This document shows positions 14,081 through 21,948 of a DNA stretch of 23,446 bases, piece by piece. The DNA comes from Chromatiales bacterium. Lineage in GTDB: Bacteria > Pseudomonadota > Gammaproteobacteria > Chromatiales > Chromatiaceae. A program made the translations under genes and the position numbers. The stretch covers positions 1 through 23,446 of the forward strand of contig JANTHH010000011.1 of the NCBI GenBank assembly GCA_024762485.1, read 5' to 3'. Position 1 is the stretch's first letter, and each line of letters starts with the position of its first letter. The notes below the pieces were generated by a model. That model had not been told where the DNA came from. It saw only the letters and a program-made list of their open reading frames with translations, and made no database searches.

Positions 14081-14476
14081 TTGTCTGACCAGATCCACCG
14101 GCCGTTACAACAGCTTCTGCTGGGATTATTTATCCTGGTCCAGCTGTTTGCGCCCCTGGTGCATGCCCATGCGGGTGGTCAGGCAGAGTCCCCCGGGCTG
14201 CACCTGCATATCCCTTCGGGTGAGCGGCTGGCATCATCACTGGCCGATCTGCGTGCGTCGAACCCCGCTCCCGGCCTTGAGGTCGGGCTGTCCAACAGTC
14301 ATCGCAAGCCGGATCAGGCCCGTCTTCAAACGGAACAGCCGGCCGTGGCCAGCAGGGCAATTGTCCCTGCGGGCACGGGTGATCTGTCGCCGCCCTGTCT
14401 TGTGCAGGCGATGCATCTGCCCGCTGCCGAACCCTTCCCTTTCTGCGTCATACGCGCACCCCCTCGCTCCAGCTGA
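14081..14476 (+). CDS. Small exported His-containing protein leading the metal-efflux operon
   Basis: The 131-residue product has a hydrophobic N-terminal segment (LLLGLFILVQLFAPLVHAHA) that should act as a signal peptide or anchor, directly followed by His-containing stretches (VHAHAGG and GLHLHIP). The rest is Ala/Pro/Ser-rich and looks disordered. Short proteins with a signal peptide and His clusters often head CzcCBA-type operons (position of CzcI), where they may bind or sense metal in the periplasm; I infer a similar role but see no direct CzcI homology. The start is TTG, chosen because AAGGAAG lies six bases upstream. czcC-like follows 78 bases later. GC-rich composition allows other frames here, but this is the one with a ribosome site and signal sequence. 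Confidence 0.6.
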   Translation: MSDQIHRPLQQLLLGLFILVQLFAPLVHAHAGGQAESPGLHLHIPSGERLASSLADLRASNPAPGLEVGLSNSHRKPDQARLQTEQPAVASRAIVPAGTGDLSPPCLVQAMHLPAAEPFPFCVIRAPPRSS

Positions 14477-14554
14477 TTCACCGACGCCGCGGCGTCTATC
14501 TCGGCTTTTCCCTCGCCTGAAAAAAGGCGAATCGAATACACGGAGCTTGGTTCC

Positions 14555-15805
14555 ATGAAGATACAGTTACGGCTGGCCGCGCTGTTGCTTGCCTGTCTGT
14601 CTGCGACAGGCGCAACGGCCGCAGGTCTGCAGATCCCCCATTCAGATCCCTTGGCTGTCGATGACACGCTGTCGACCGGGGATGTCTTGCGCGCGACATT
14701 GGCGCGCCACCCTTTGCAGGTCTATCAGGAGGCCCTGCATGCGGAGGCGCAGGCCCTTCAGTCACGAGGCCAATCCCTGGTGCCGGAACCGCTCACCCTG
14801 GCGGCGGATATCCTGTCCGACGCCCCGCTCGACGAGCGCGGTGCGCTGGAGATGCAGGCCGGGCTTGAGATCCCGCTCTGGCGGGCGGGTGAGAAGGCAG
14901 CCGCTGCCGGACTTGGCGGCGATGCCGCACATCTTGCCGGCAGTGCGGATGATGCCCTGCGCCTGACCACGGCAGGGGCGGTCCGTGAGCAACTGTGGGA
15001 TATCGCCCTGATGCGCCTGCGCCACCAGCTGGCACTGAGCAACCTCGCCGACGCACAGGCCCTGGTCGACAGTGTCCGCTTGCGGGTACGACTGGGCGAT
15101 CTCGCCAAGGCGGATCTGCTGCTGGCGCAATCCAGTCGTCTGCAACAACAGGATCGGCTGATCCAGGCCGAGGCCGAGCTGATGCATGCCCGCAAGGCCT
15201 ATACGGTGCTGACCGGCCTGACCCTCATCCCTGCGGACTTCAGCGAGCCGCTTGCCACGGTGACAACGGTCTCCGATACCCATCCCTTGCTGCAGGAGGC
15301 CAGCGCCAAGGTCACCCGCAGCCAGCGCGAGACGCGGCTGGCAGGCTTGGCCGCCAAGGGTCGGCCGGTGATCTCGGTAGGTGTGCGGCGAGACCGCGGC
15401 AGTTCCCGTGAGGCCTATGCCGACAGTCTTGCCCTCGGCCTGCGCCTGCCGTTCGGCGGCGGTGCGACGGTGGATGCAGCACACGCAGGGCTGGCGCGTG
15501 AGGCCGCATCGGCACTTGCCGAACGGGAACAGTTGCGGCGCGAGCTTGAGCAGCAGCTGCACGAGGCAGCCCATCAGCTGGAGATCTCGCAAGCGCAACG
15601 GCGACTGGCCAGCAAACGGGATGCAATCAGCCAGCAGCAGTTGCAGATGTCCGAACTGGCCTTTGCACAAAACGAATTGGACCTGATCGATCTGCTCAAG
15701 TTGCGTACCGAGGCACGCCAGGCCAGCCGGGCCAACAAGGAAGCCGAACTCAGCTATCAGCGCGCCATCGTGCGCTACAACCAGGCCGTCGGGGTGATGC
15801 CATGA
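14555..15805 (+). CDS. TolC-family outer membrane factor, CzcC-like
   Basis: This 416-residue protein is the outer-membrane channel of a tripartite metal-efflux pump. It has a Sec signal peptide (MKIQLRLAALLLACLSATGATAA) and two repeated helical halves typical of the OEP/TolC family. Examples are VLRATLARHPLQVYQEALHAEA near the start, long coiled helices rich in Ala, Gln, Leu and Arg at about 110-210, and a second set at about 310-405 ending YQRAIVRYNQAVGV. The signature Q-A-G-L-E-I-P-L-W region matches the first beta-strand/helix turn. The stop overlaps the adaptor start by ATGA. The specific metal cannot be read from this component. Confidence 0.9.
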   Translation: MKIQLRLAALLLACLSATGATAAGLQIPHSDPLAVDDTLSTGDVLRATLARHPLQVYQEALHAEAQALQSRGQSLVPEPLTLAADILSDAPLDERGALEMQAGLEIPLWRAGEKAAAAGLGGDAAHLAGSADDALRLTTAGAVREQLWDIALMRLRHQLALSNLADAQALVDSVRLRVRLGDLAKADLLLAQSSRLQQQDRLIQAEAELMHARKAYTVLTGLTLIPADFSEPLATVTTVSDTHPLLQEASAKVTRSQRETRLAGLAAKGRPVISVGVRRDRGSSREAYADSLALGLRLPFGGGATVDAAHAGLAREAASALAEREQLRRELEQQLHEAAHQLEISQAQRRLASKRDAISQQQLQMSELAFAQNELDLIDLLKLRTEARQASRANKEAELSYQRAIVRYNQAVGVMP

Positions 15806-16899
15806 AACTGATCCATATCGTTCTTCTCTGTGGTGGCCTCGCTGCCGCCCAGGTACCTGCCATGGCGCAGGATCTCAAATTCAGCGCCGAACAGATGCAA
15901 GCGCTCGATATCACCACGGCAGCGCCGGTGTTGCTTGATGCCCGCAGCGGCCAGGCACTGTCGGCGTGGGTGGTGGTGCCGCCCGCACACGATCACGCGA
16001 TCACCAGCCGCTATGCCGGCATCATCAGCCAGCTGCTGGTGGGTAATGGTGATCAGGTGCGTGCCGGCCAGCCCCTGCTGCGTCTGAGCAGCGCCGAGCA
16101 TCTGCGGCAGCAGGTGAATTATCTCGAAGCCCTCAGCGCCTTCCAGCTTGCCCAGGCCGACCTGAACCGCGATGCCGCCCTGTTCAAGGCGGGGGTGATC
16201 CCCGAGCGCCGTCTGCTCGAGACCCGCGTACGCCAGCGCACCGCGCAGTCGATACTCAGCGAGCAGGCGCAACTGCTGCGCATCGCCGGTTTTTCCGATG
16301 CCGAACTCGATGCCCTGAAGCAGCAATCGCGCATGCAGCCGCAGCTGGTGCTGCGTGCGCCCGTCGACGGTACGGTGCGGGGTCTCTCCGTGGTGACCGG
16401 CAAGGGGGTGAACGAGGGCGAGGTGCTGCTGCGTGTTGCGGCCACCGAGAAGCTCTGGCTGGAGACCAACATCAACGCCGAAGCGAGCCAGACCTTGCGC
16501 GTCGGCATGCCGATGATGGTGGTCGACATGCCGTTGTCCGGACACCTGCGGGCCATCGATGAGTCGGTTGATCCCGAGACCAACACCCTCAAGGTCTGGG
16601 CCGAACTGGACGACAGCACTATCCGCGTCCGCCCGGGGCAGTTGCTGTCGCTGCGATTCTCGCTCGGTGAGGACGGCCCCCGGCTGGCGGTGCCGTCCAC
16701 CGCGGTGGTCCATCAGTCGGGCAGGAGTTACGTGTTCGTTCGCCGCGGTGATGTCATCTCCGTGGTGCCGGTGCAGTTGCTGGGAAGAGAGGACGATCTG
16801 GTGATCGTCTCGGGCGATCTCACGCCCCGCTCCCAGGTAGCGGTGCGTGGTGTGTCGGTGCTCAAGGCGGCCTGGAATGGCATGGGTGGGGGTGAATGA
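15802..16899 (+). CDS. RND efflux periplasmic adaptor, CzcB-like
   Basis: This 365-residue membrane-fusion protein links the inner-membrane pump to the outer-membrane channel. A signal peptide (MKLIHIVLLCGGLAAAQVPAMAQ) is followed by a split lipoyl/biotinyl-like hairpin (YAGIISQLLVGNGDQVRAGQ and LRAPVDGTVRGLSVVTGKGV), a helical hairpin (about 105-165) and beta-barrel regions containing LWLETNINAEA and SVDPETNTLKVWAEL. It lacks the His-rich metal-binding N-terminal extension of some CzcB proteins. It starts and ends in four-base overlaps with its neighbours, so it is translated in step with them. Confidence 0.92.
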   Translation: MKLIHIVLLCGGLAAAQVPAMAQDLKFSAEQMQALDITTAAPVLLDARSGQALSAWVVVPPAHDHAITSRYAGIISQLLVGNGDQVRAGQPLLRLSSAEHLRQQVNYLEALSAFQLAQADLNRDAALFKAGVIPERRLLETRVRQRTAQSILSEQAQLLRIAGFSDAELDALKQQSRMQPQLVLRAPVDGTVRGLSVVTGKGVNEGEVLLRVAATEKLWLETNINAEASQTLRVGMPMMVVDMPLSGHLRAIDESVDPETNTLKVWAELDDSTIRVRPGQLLSLRFSLGEDGPRLAVPSTAVVHQSGRSYVFVRRGDVISVVPVQLLGREDDLVIVSGDLTPRSQVAVRGVSVLKAAWNGMGGGE

Positions 16900-19800
16900 T
16901 GGAACGACTCATCCAATTCGCACTCACCCAGCGACTGCTGACGCTGTTGCTGGTGCTTGCCCTGGTCGGTGGTGGCTATGTGGCCTTCAAGGGGCTGCCC
17001 ATCGACGCCTTTCCGGATGTCTCGCCGACCCAGGTCAAGGTGATCGTCAAGTCACCGGGCATGACGCCAGAAGAGATCGAGGCCGGTATCACGGCGCCGA
17101 TGGAGGTGGAACTGCTCGGCATCCCCAACCAGGTGATGCTGCGCTCGGTGGCCAAGTACGCCCTCACCGACATCACCCTCGATTTTGCCGAAGGCACCGA
17201 CATCTACTGGGCGCGACAGCAGGTGGCGGAACGACTCAACGCCATCTGGGGTGATCTGCCGGCGGGCATCAGCGGCGGTATTGCACCCATGACCACGCCG
17301 CTGGGCGAGATGTTCATGTTCACCATCGAGGGTGGCGGGCTCAGTTTGATGGAACGGCGCAACCTGCTCGACTGGGTGATCCGCCCGGCATTGCGCACGG
17401 TACCGGGGGTGGCCGACGTCAATGCCCTGGGCGGCTTTGTGCGCAGCTTCGAGGTGGTGCCCGATGCGCAGCGACTGGCGGCGCGCGGCCTCACGGTGAG
17501 CGATGTCATCGAGGCCATCTCGCAGAACAACCGCAACGATGGTGCCGGGCGTATGAACGAGGGCGAGGAGGCCCTGCTGGTACGCGCCGAGGGGCGTATT
17601 CAGACCCTGCAGGATGCCCGCGATGTGGTGATCCGGCAGGTGGCCGGTGTGCCGCTGCGGGTGGCTGATGTGGCCGAGGTGCGTATCGGCAGCCTGACCC
17701 GTTATGGCGCCGTGACCCAGGACGGTGTGGGGGAGGCGGTCGAGGGATTGGTACTCGGTCTGCGCGGTGCCAATGCCCAGGACGTGGTCAGCGGCGTGCG
17801 CGCCAAGCTGGCCGAGATCCAGACCGCTCTGCCCAAGGGTGTCGAGGTGAGGGTGTTTTACGACCGCGGCACCCTGGTGCAACGTGCCGTCGGCACGGTC
17901 ACCAAGGCGCTGACCGAGGCCATCGTGCTGGTGTTGCTGTTGCTGCTGATATTCCTCGGTAACCTGCGCGCCGCCATCACAGTGGCGTTGGTGCTGCCCC
18001 TGTCGGCACTGGTCACCATCCTGCTGATGCGCCAGTTCGGCATGTCCGCCAACCTGATGAGCCTGGGTGGCCTGGCGATCGCCGTCGGCATGCTGGTGGA
18101 TGCCGCGGTGGTGGTGGTGGAGAACGTGGTCAATCAGCTGGCGGATGAAAAGCGGGTGAAAACCCTGCCGCGGCTGCATCTGATCTACCGCGCCACCCGC
18201 GAGGTGGCGGCGCCGGTAACCGCCGGCATCGTCATCATCATCATCGTCTTCCTGCCGTTGCTTACCCTGCAGGGCCTGGAAGGCAAGCTGTTCACGCCGG
18301 TCGCGCTGACCATCGTGTTCGCACTGGCCGGTTCGTTGCTGCTGTCGCTGACGGTGATCCCGGTGCTCGCCTCCTTTCTGCTCACCCGGGTCAGTCACGA
18401 CGAACCCTGGCTGCCGCGCCAGTTGCAGCGACTCTATACCCCGGTATTGCACTGGTCACTGAGCCACGTGCGCACAGTGGTGGTCGCCGCACTGGCAATG
18501 CTCGGTCTCGCCGGCGTGCTCTATCTGCAGATCGGCAAGACCTTCATGCCCGGCATGGACGAGGGCGACATCATCGTGCAGCTGGAGAAGCTGCCCTCGA
18601 TCACCCTGGAACAGTCCACGCTGCTCGATCGCAAGGTGCAGCAGGCGATCCTCAAACAGGTGCCGGAGGTGGCGCATATTGTCGCCCGTGCCGGTTCCGA
18701 CGAGATCGGGCTCGACCCCATGGGCCTCAACGAGACCGACAGTTTTCTGGTGCTGAAACCGCGCGAGCAATGGCAGGTGACCAGCAAGGCGCAGTTGATC
18801 GACAAGATCCGCGCCGTGCTCGACCAGTTGCCGGGGATCGCCTACGGCTTTACCCAGCCGATCGAGATGCGGGTCTCCGAGATGCTCACCGGGGTGCGCG
18901 GTGATGTCGCGGTGAAGCTGTATGGTGCCGATCTGCAGGTGCTCAACCAGAAGGCCGATGCGATCGCCGAGGTGCTGCGCACGGTGCCGGGCAACTCGGA
19001 TGTCTTCACCAGCCAGAACGACGGCATGCAGTACCTGCGACTGCGTATCGATCGTGCTGCGGTGGGTCGACTCGGCCTGAATGTGGACCAGATCGAATCC
19101 ATCCTGCGTGCCCAGGTCGAGGGCGTGCAGCTAGGCATCGTGCAGGAGGGCGCGCAACGCACGCCTTTGCTGATCCGCGGACCGGCGTCGTTGCGCGATG
19201 CGCCCGATCGCTTTGCCGCCCTGCCGATCGCCCTGCCTGATGGCAGCCTGATACCGCTGCAGTCAGTGGCGGCAATCGAACGGGTCGAGGGCGTGGTGTC
19301 GGTTGCCCGTGAGCAGGGCCAACGCTTCGTCGTGGTGCGCAGCAATGTCAGCGGCCGTGACCTGGTCGGCTTCGTCGACGAGGCCCGCCAGGCAGTGGCC
19401 GCCGGGGTTGAATTGCCGACCGGCTATTACCTGCAATGGGGCGGTCAGTTCGAGAATCAGCAGCGTGCCGCCGCCCGCCTGGGGCTGGTGGTGCCAGCCT
19501 CGCTGGTGCTGATCTTCCTGCTGTTGTTCTCCACCTTTGGGTCGGTCCGCCAGGCACTGCTGGTGCTGTCCAACATCCCCTTTGCGCTGATCGGCGGGGT
19601 GGTGGCACTGTGGCTGTCCGGCGAGTACCTGTCGGTGCCGGCTTCGGTGGGCTTCATCGCCCTGTTGGGCATCGCGGTACTCAATGGTGTGGTGATGTTG
19701 ACCTACTTCAACCAGCTGCGTACCCGCGGCATGGCCCTTGCCGAGGTGGTGGTGCAGGGCGCCCTGCGCCGTCTGCGCCCGGTATTGATGACCGCGACCA

Positions 19801-19970
19801 CCGCGGCCTTCGGGCTGGTGCCGCTGCTGTTCGCCAGCGGGCCGGGGTCGGAGATCCAGCGACCGCTCGCCATCGTGGTGATCGGCGGGCTGGTGACCTC
19901 CACCCTGCTGACCCTCATCCTGCTGCCTATTCTCTATCAACGCTTCGGTGAAGCCAGGAGTGCCTCATGA
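16896..19970 (+). CDS. Heavy-metal efflux RND pump, CzcA/CusA family
   Basis: This 1024-residue inner-membrane proton/metal antiporter has the usual 12 membrane segments and two large periplasmic porter loops. HME-family landmarks include LPIDAFPDVSPTQVKV, TDIYWARQQVAERL, KTFMPGMDEGDI and the fourth membrane helix GGLAIAVGMLVDAAVVVVEN. In that helix D402 and E409 match the proton-relay residues of CusA (D405, E412), while Ala396 replaces the first Asp of the CzcA-type DFGxxxDGA signature. By eye, the positions of the CusA copper ligands M573 and M672 are Q562 and E662, and M623 is not Met, so copper or silver is not expected. The substrate is probably a divalent ion but unproven. Overlaps: ATGA with the adaptor and with the next gene. 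Confidence 0.92.
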   Translation: MMERLIQFALTQRLLTLLLVLALVGGGYVAFKGLPIDAFPDVSPTQVKVIVKSPGMTPEEIEAGITAPMEVELLGIPNQVMLRSVAKYALTDITLDFAEGTDIYWARQQVAERLNAIWGDLPAGISGGIAPMTTPLGEMFMFTIEGGGLSLMERRNLLDWVIRPALRTVPGVADVNALGGFVRSFEVVPDAQRLAARGLTVSDVIEAISQNNRNDGAGRMNEGEEALLVRAEGRIQTLQDARDVVIRQVAGVPLRVADVAEVRIGSLTRYGAVTQDGVGEAVEGLVLGLRGANAQDVVSGVRAKLAEIQTALPKGVEVRVFYDRGTLVQRAVGTVTKALTEAIVLVLLLLLIFLGNLRAAITVALVLPLSALVTILLMRQFGMSANLMSLGGLAIAVGMLVDAAVVVVENVVNQLADEKRVKTLPRLHLIYRATREVAAPVTAGIVIIIIVFLPLLTLQGLEGKLFTPVALTIVFALAGSLLLSLTVIPVLASFLLTRVSHDEPWLPRQLQRLYTPVLHWSLSHVRTVVVAALAMLGLAGVLYLQIGKTFMPGMDEGDIIVQLEKLPSITLEQSTLLDRKVQQAILKQVPEVAHIVARAGSDEIGLDPMGLNETDSFLVLKPREQWQVTSKAQLIDKIRAVLDQLPGIAYGFTQPIEMRVSEMLTGVRGDVAVKLYGADLQVLNQKADAIAEVLRTVPGNSDVFTSQNDGMQYLRLRIDRAAVGRLGLNVDQIESILRAQVEGVQLGIVQEGAQRTPLLIRGPASLRDAPDRFAALPIALPDGSLIPLQSVAAIERVEGVVSVAREQGQRFVVVRSNVSGRDLVGFVDEARQAVAAGVELPTGYYLQWGGQFENQQRAAARLGLVVPASLVLIFLLLFSTFGSVRQALLVLSNIPFALIGGVVALWLSGEYLSVPASVGFIALLGIAVLNGVVMLTYFNQLRTRGMALAEVVVQGALRRLRPVLMTATTAAFGLVPLLFASGPGSEIQRPLAIVVIGGLVTSTLLTLILLPILYQRFGEARSAS

Positions 19971-20275
19971 ACCTAGAACAATCCCTGCTTGTCCTCACCG
20001 CTCCGCCTGGCCTGGAAGAGGCCTTGGTGGACTGGCTGCTGGCGCATGCCCAGGGCCTGGGTTTCACCAGCGCGCAGGTGAACGGCCACTCCAGTCAGCA
20101 TGGTGGCCTCTCGCTGGCGGAACAGGTCAGTGGCCGGCGGCGGCGGATCCAGTTCCAGGTCCATGGCGAACCAGCGCAGATCGATCAACTGCTGGCCGAC
20201 CTGGCTGATGGATTCCAGGCGGCGGACATCCACTACTGGGTGACACCGTTGCTGCGCGCGGGCCATCTTGCCTGA
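19967..20275 (+). CDS. DUF3240 family protein linked to the RND pump
   Basis: This 102-residue protein matches my memory of DUF3240, a family found beside metal RND pumps: LVLTAPPGLEEALVDWLL, GFTSAQVNGHSSQHGG, SLAEQVSGRRRRIQFQVHG and HYWVTPLLRAGHL. It has no signal peptide, so it should be cytoplasmic. Its small alpha/beta pattern suggests a ferredoxin-like, PII-like fold, which would fit a regulator, but this is inference. Its start overlaps the pump stop by ATGA, so it is made in a fixed ratio with the pump. A terminator follows 29 bases downstream. Possible roles are metal sensing or gating of the pump on the cytoplasmic side. Confidence 0.82.
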   Translation: MNLEQSLLVLTAPPGLEEALVDWLLAHAQGLGFTSAQVNGHSSQHGGLSLAEQVSGRRRRIQFQVHGEPAQIDQLLADLADGFQAADIHYWVTPLLRAGHLA

Positions 20276-20304
20276 TCGTCAGACCTCGACCTTTGTGACA
20301 AGTC

Positions 20305-20329
20305 GGGCTGCCCTCGGGCAGCCCTTTCT
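20305..20329 (+). terminator. Intrinsic terminator of the metal-efflux operon
   Basis: GGGCTGCC pairs with GGCAGCCC (20305-20312 and 20317-20324) around a four-base loop, followed by TTTCT. It lies 29 bases past the DUF3240 stop and closes the operon before scpA. The T run is short and interrupted. Confidence 0.75.
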
Positions 20330-20374
20330 GTTGGCGACGTGATTTTCCGGGTATCGTCTAACCAACTGTCTGCG

Positions 20375-20380
20375 TTGACT
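20375..20380 (+). promoter_or_regulatory. Possible -35 element upstream of scpA
   Basis: TTGACT lies between the efflux-operon terminator and scpA, where a promoter is needed. No good -10 was found 16-18 bases downstream (AACACC region), so the promoter is not resolved. The 20330-20493 stretch otherwise shows nothing recognisable. Confidence 0.2.
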
Positions 20381-20493
20381 TTACCGGGGCGTTGCGCAAC
20401 ACCGGCATGCCCTTGTGGCGCACTTTATGGCACTATCTCCGCTTCGTCCCCGGCTGATCGAAGCGGGGCACACACGCACCACTCAGGAAGCGG

Positions 20494-21321
20494 ATGGAAG
20501 ACCCACAGACAGCAGGGGCGGCGACAGCCGCCCAGCCCCAGCAGGAGGAGATGCCCTTTGCGGTGGTGCAGGGCGCGCCGCAATACACCCTGCCGAAGGA
20601 TCTCTACATCCCGCCGGATGCGCTGGAGGTGTTTCTCGATGCCTTCGAGGGGCCGCTGGATCTGCTGCTGTACCTGATCAAGCGGCAGAACCTCGATATC
20701 CTCGACATCCCCATCGCCGACATCACCGCCCAGTACATCTCCTATATTGATCTGATGCAGGACATCCGTCTGGAACTGGCGGCGGAGTACCTGGTGATGG
20801 CCGCCATGCTGGCGGAGATCAAGTCGCGCATGCTGCTGCCACGGCTGGAGAGCGAGGAGGACGAGGGCGAGGACCCGCGTGCCGAGCTGATCCGCCGTTT
20901 GCAGGAATACGAGCGTTTCAAGCAGGCGGCGGAAGACCTCAATGAGCTGCCGATGCTCGGCCGCGAGGTGTTCCAGTCGATCGCCGAGGTGCCGGACAAA
21001 CAGGTCGACAGCAAGCCGCCGGATGTGGACCTGCGCGAGGTGTTGCTGGCACTGAAGGACGTGCTGCATCGCGCGGACATGTTCTCCAGCCACCACATCA
21101 CCCAGGAACCCCTGTCGCTGCGCGAGCGCATGACCCGTGTGCTGGATACGGTGGAGGCCGATCACTTTACCCACTTCAGCGAGCTGTTCGATATCAGCGA
21201 GGGCCGCCAGGGTGTGGTGGTCGCCTTCATGGCCATCCTCGAGCTGATCAAGCAGTCGCTGATCGAACTGGTGCAGGCCGAGCCCTATGCACCCATCCAT
21301 GTCAAGGCGAGGTCCAGCTAG
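20494..21321 (+). CDS. scpA: Segregation and condensation protein A
   Basis: ScpA is the kleisin of the bacterial Smc-ScpAB condensin, bridging SMC heads and binding ScpB to organise and segregate chromosomes. The 275-residue protein has the family core: LEVFLDAFEGPLDLLLYLIK, LDILDIPIADITAQYISYID, LAAEYLVMAAMLAEIKSRMLLP, and a C-terminal winged-helix part (VVVAFMAILELIKQSLIELVQ). The first 45 residues, Ala/Gln-rich, precede the conserved domain. The ATG at 20494 has AGGAAG just upstream. It abuts scpB with no gap (TAG then ATG). Confidence 0.95.
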   Translation: MEDPQTAGAATAAQPQQEEMPFAVVQGAPQYTLPKDLYIPPDALEVFLDAFEGPLDLLLYLIKRQNLDILDIPIADITAQYISYIDLMQDIRLELAAEYLVMAAMLAEIKSRMLLPRLESEEDEGEDPRAELIRRLQEYERFKQAAEDLNELPMLGREVFQSIAEVPDKQVDSKPPDVDLREVLLALKDVLHRADMFSSHHITQEPLSLRERMTRVLDTVEADHFTHFSELFDISEGRQGVVVAFMAILELIKQSLIELVQAEPYAPIHVKARSS

Positions 21322-21948
21322 ATGTCGTCACTAGAGAATTTGCCGCAGATCGTCGAGGCCGCCCTGCTGGCAGCCGGTCGCGCCCTGAGCCTGGACGAGA
21401 TCCAGGGACTGTTCGAGGAGGGTCAGGCACCCGACAAGAAGGACCTGCGCGCCGCGCTGGCCCGCCTCGCGGAGGACTATGCCGGGCGTGGCGTGGAGAT
21501 CGCCGAGGTCGCCAGCGGCTGGCGCATCCAGGTGCGCAAGGACTACGCACCCTGGGTGTCGCGGCTGTGGACCGAAAAGCCCGCCCGCTATTCGCGGGCG
21601 CTGATGGAGACCCTGGCGCTGATCGCCTACCGCCAGCCCATCACCCGTGGCGAGATCGAGGAGATCCGTGGCGTCTCGGTCAGCTCCAACATCATCAAGA
21701 CCCTGATGGAGCGCGAATGGATCCGCGTGGTCGGCCAGCGTGACGTGCCCGGCAAGCCCTCGCTGTACGGCACCACCCGGACCTTTCTCGACTACTTCAA
21801 CCTGAAGTCGCTCGACGACCTGCCCACCCTGGCGGAGATCCGTGATCTCGACGAGATCAACCGCGAGCTCAACCTCGAGGATCCGGACCGCCCGGCGGAC
21901 CTGCCCAAGCGGCCGCTGGTGGCCTTCCGGTCGACGCCTTATGTCTGA
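21322..21948 (+). CDS. scpB: Segregation and condensation protein B
   Basis: ScpB is the winged-helix dimer (KITE subunit) that binds the ScpA linker in the Smc complex. The 208-residue protein shows IVEAALLAAGRALSLDEIQ at the start, EIAEVASGWRIQVR, the signature KPARYSRALMETLALIAYRQPITRGEIEEIRGV, and the second domain ending LYGTTRTFLDYFNLKSLDDLPTL. The start directly follows the scpA stop, and its end overlaps rluB by eight bases, giving a scpA-scpB-rluB unit. Confidence 0.96.
   Translation: MSSLENLPQIVEAALLAAGRALSLDEIQGLFEEGQAPDKKDLRAALARLAEDYAGRGVEIAEVASGWRIQVRKDYAPWVSRLWTEKPARYSRALMETLALIAYRQPITRGEIEEIRGVSVSSNIIKTLMEREWIRVVGQRDVPGKPSLYGTTRTFLDYFNLKSLDDLPTLAEIRDLDEINRELNLEDPDRPADLPKRPLVAFRSTPYV

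Noticed and set aside
17052..18452. A 466-codon minus-strand frame opposite the RND pump
   Set aside because: Its His/Gln-rich product is what the reverse complement of Leu/Val/Ala codons gives; the pump is unambiguous.
13917..20493. Recent mobile element carrying the efflux operon
   Set aside because: No transposase, integrase, tRNA, inverted or direct border repeat was found, and base composition looks like the flanks.
21842..21940. Longer start for rluB
   Set aside because: The extra residues are an out-of-frame reading of scpB; the family start fits 21941.
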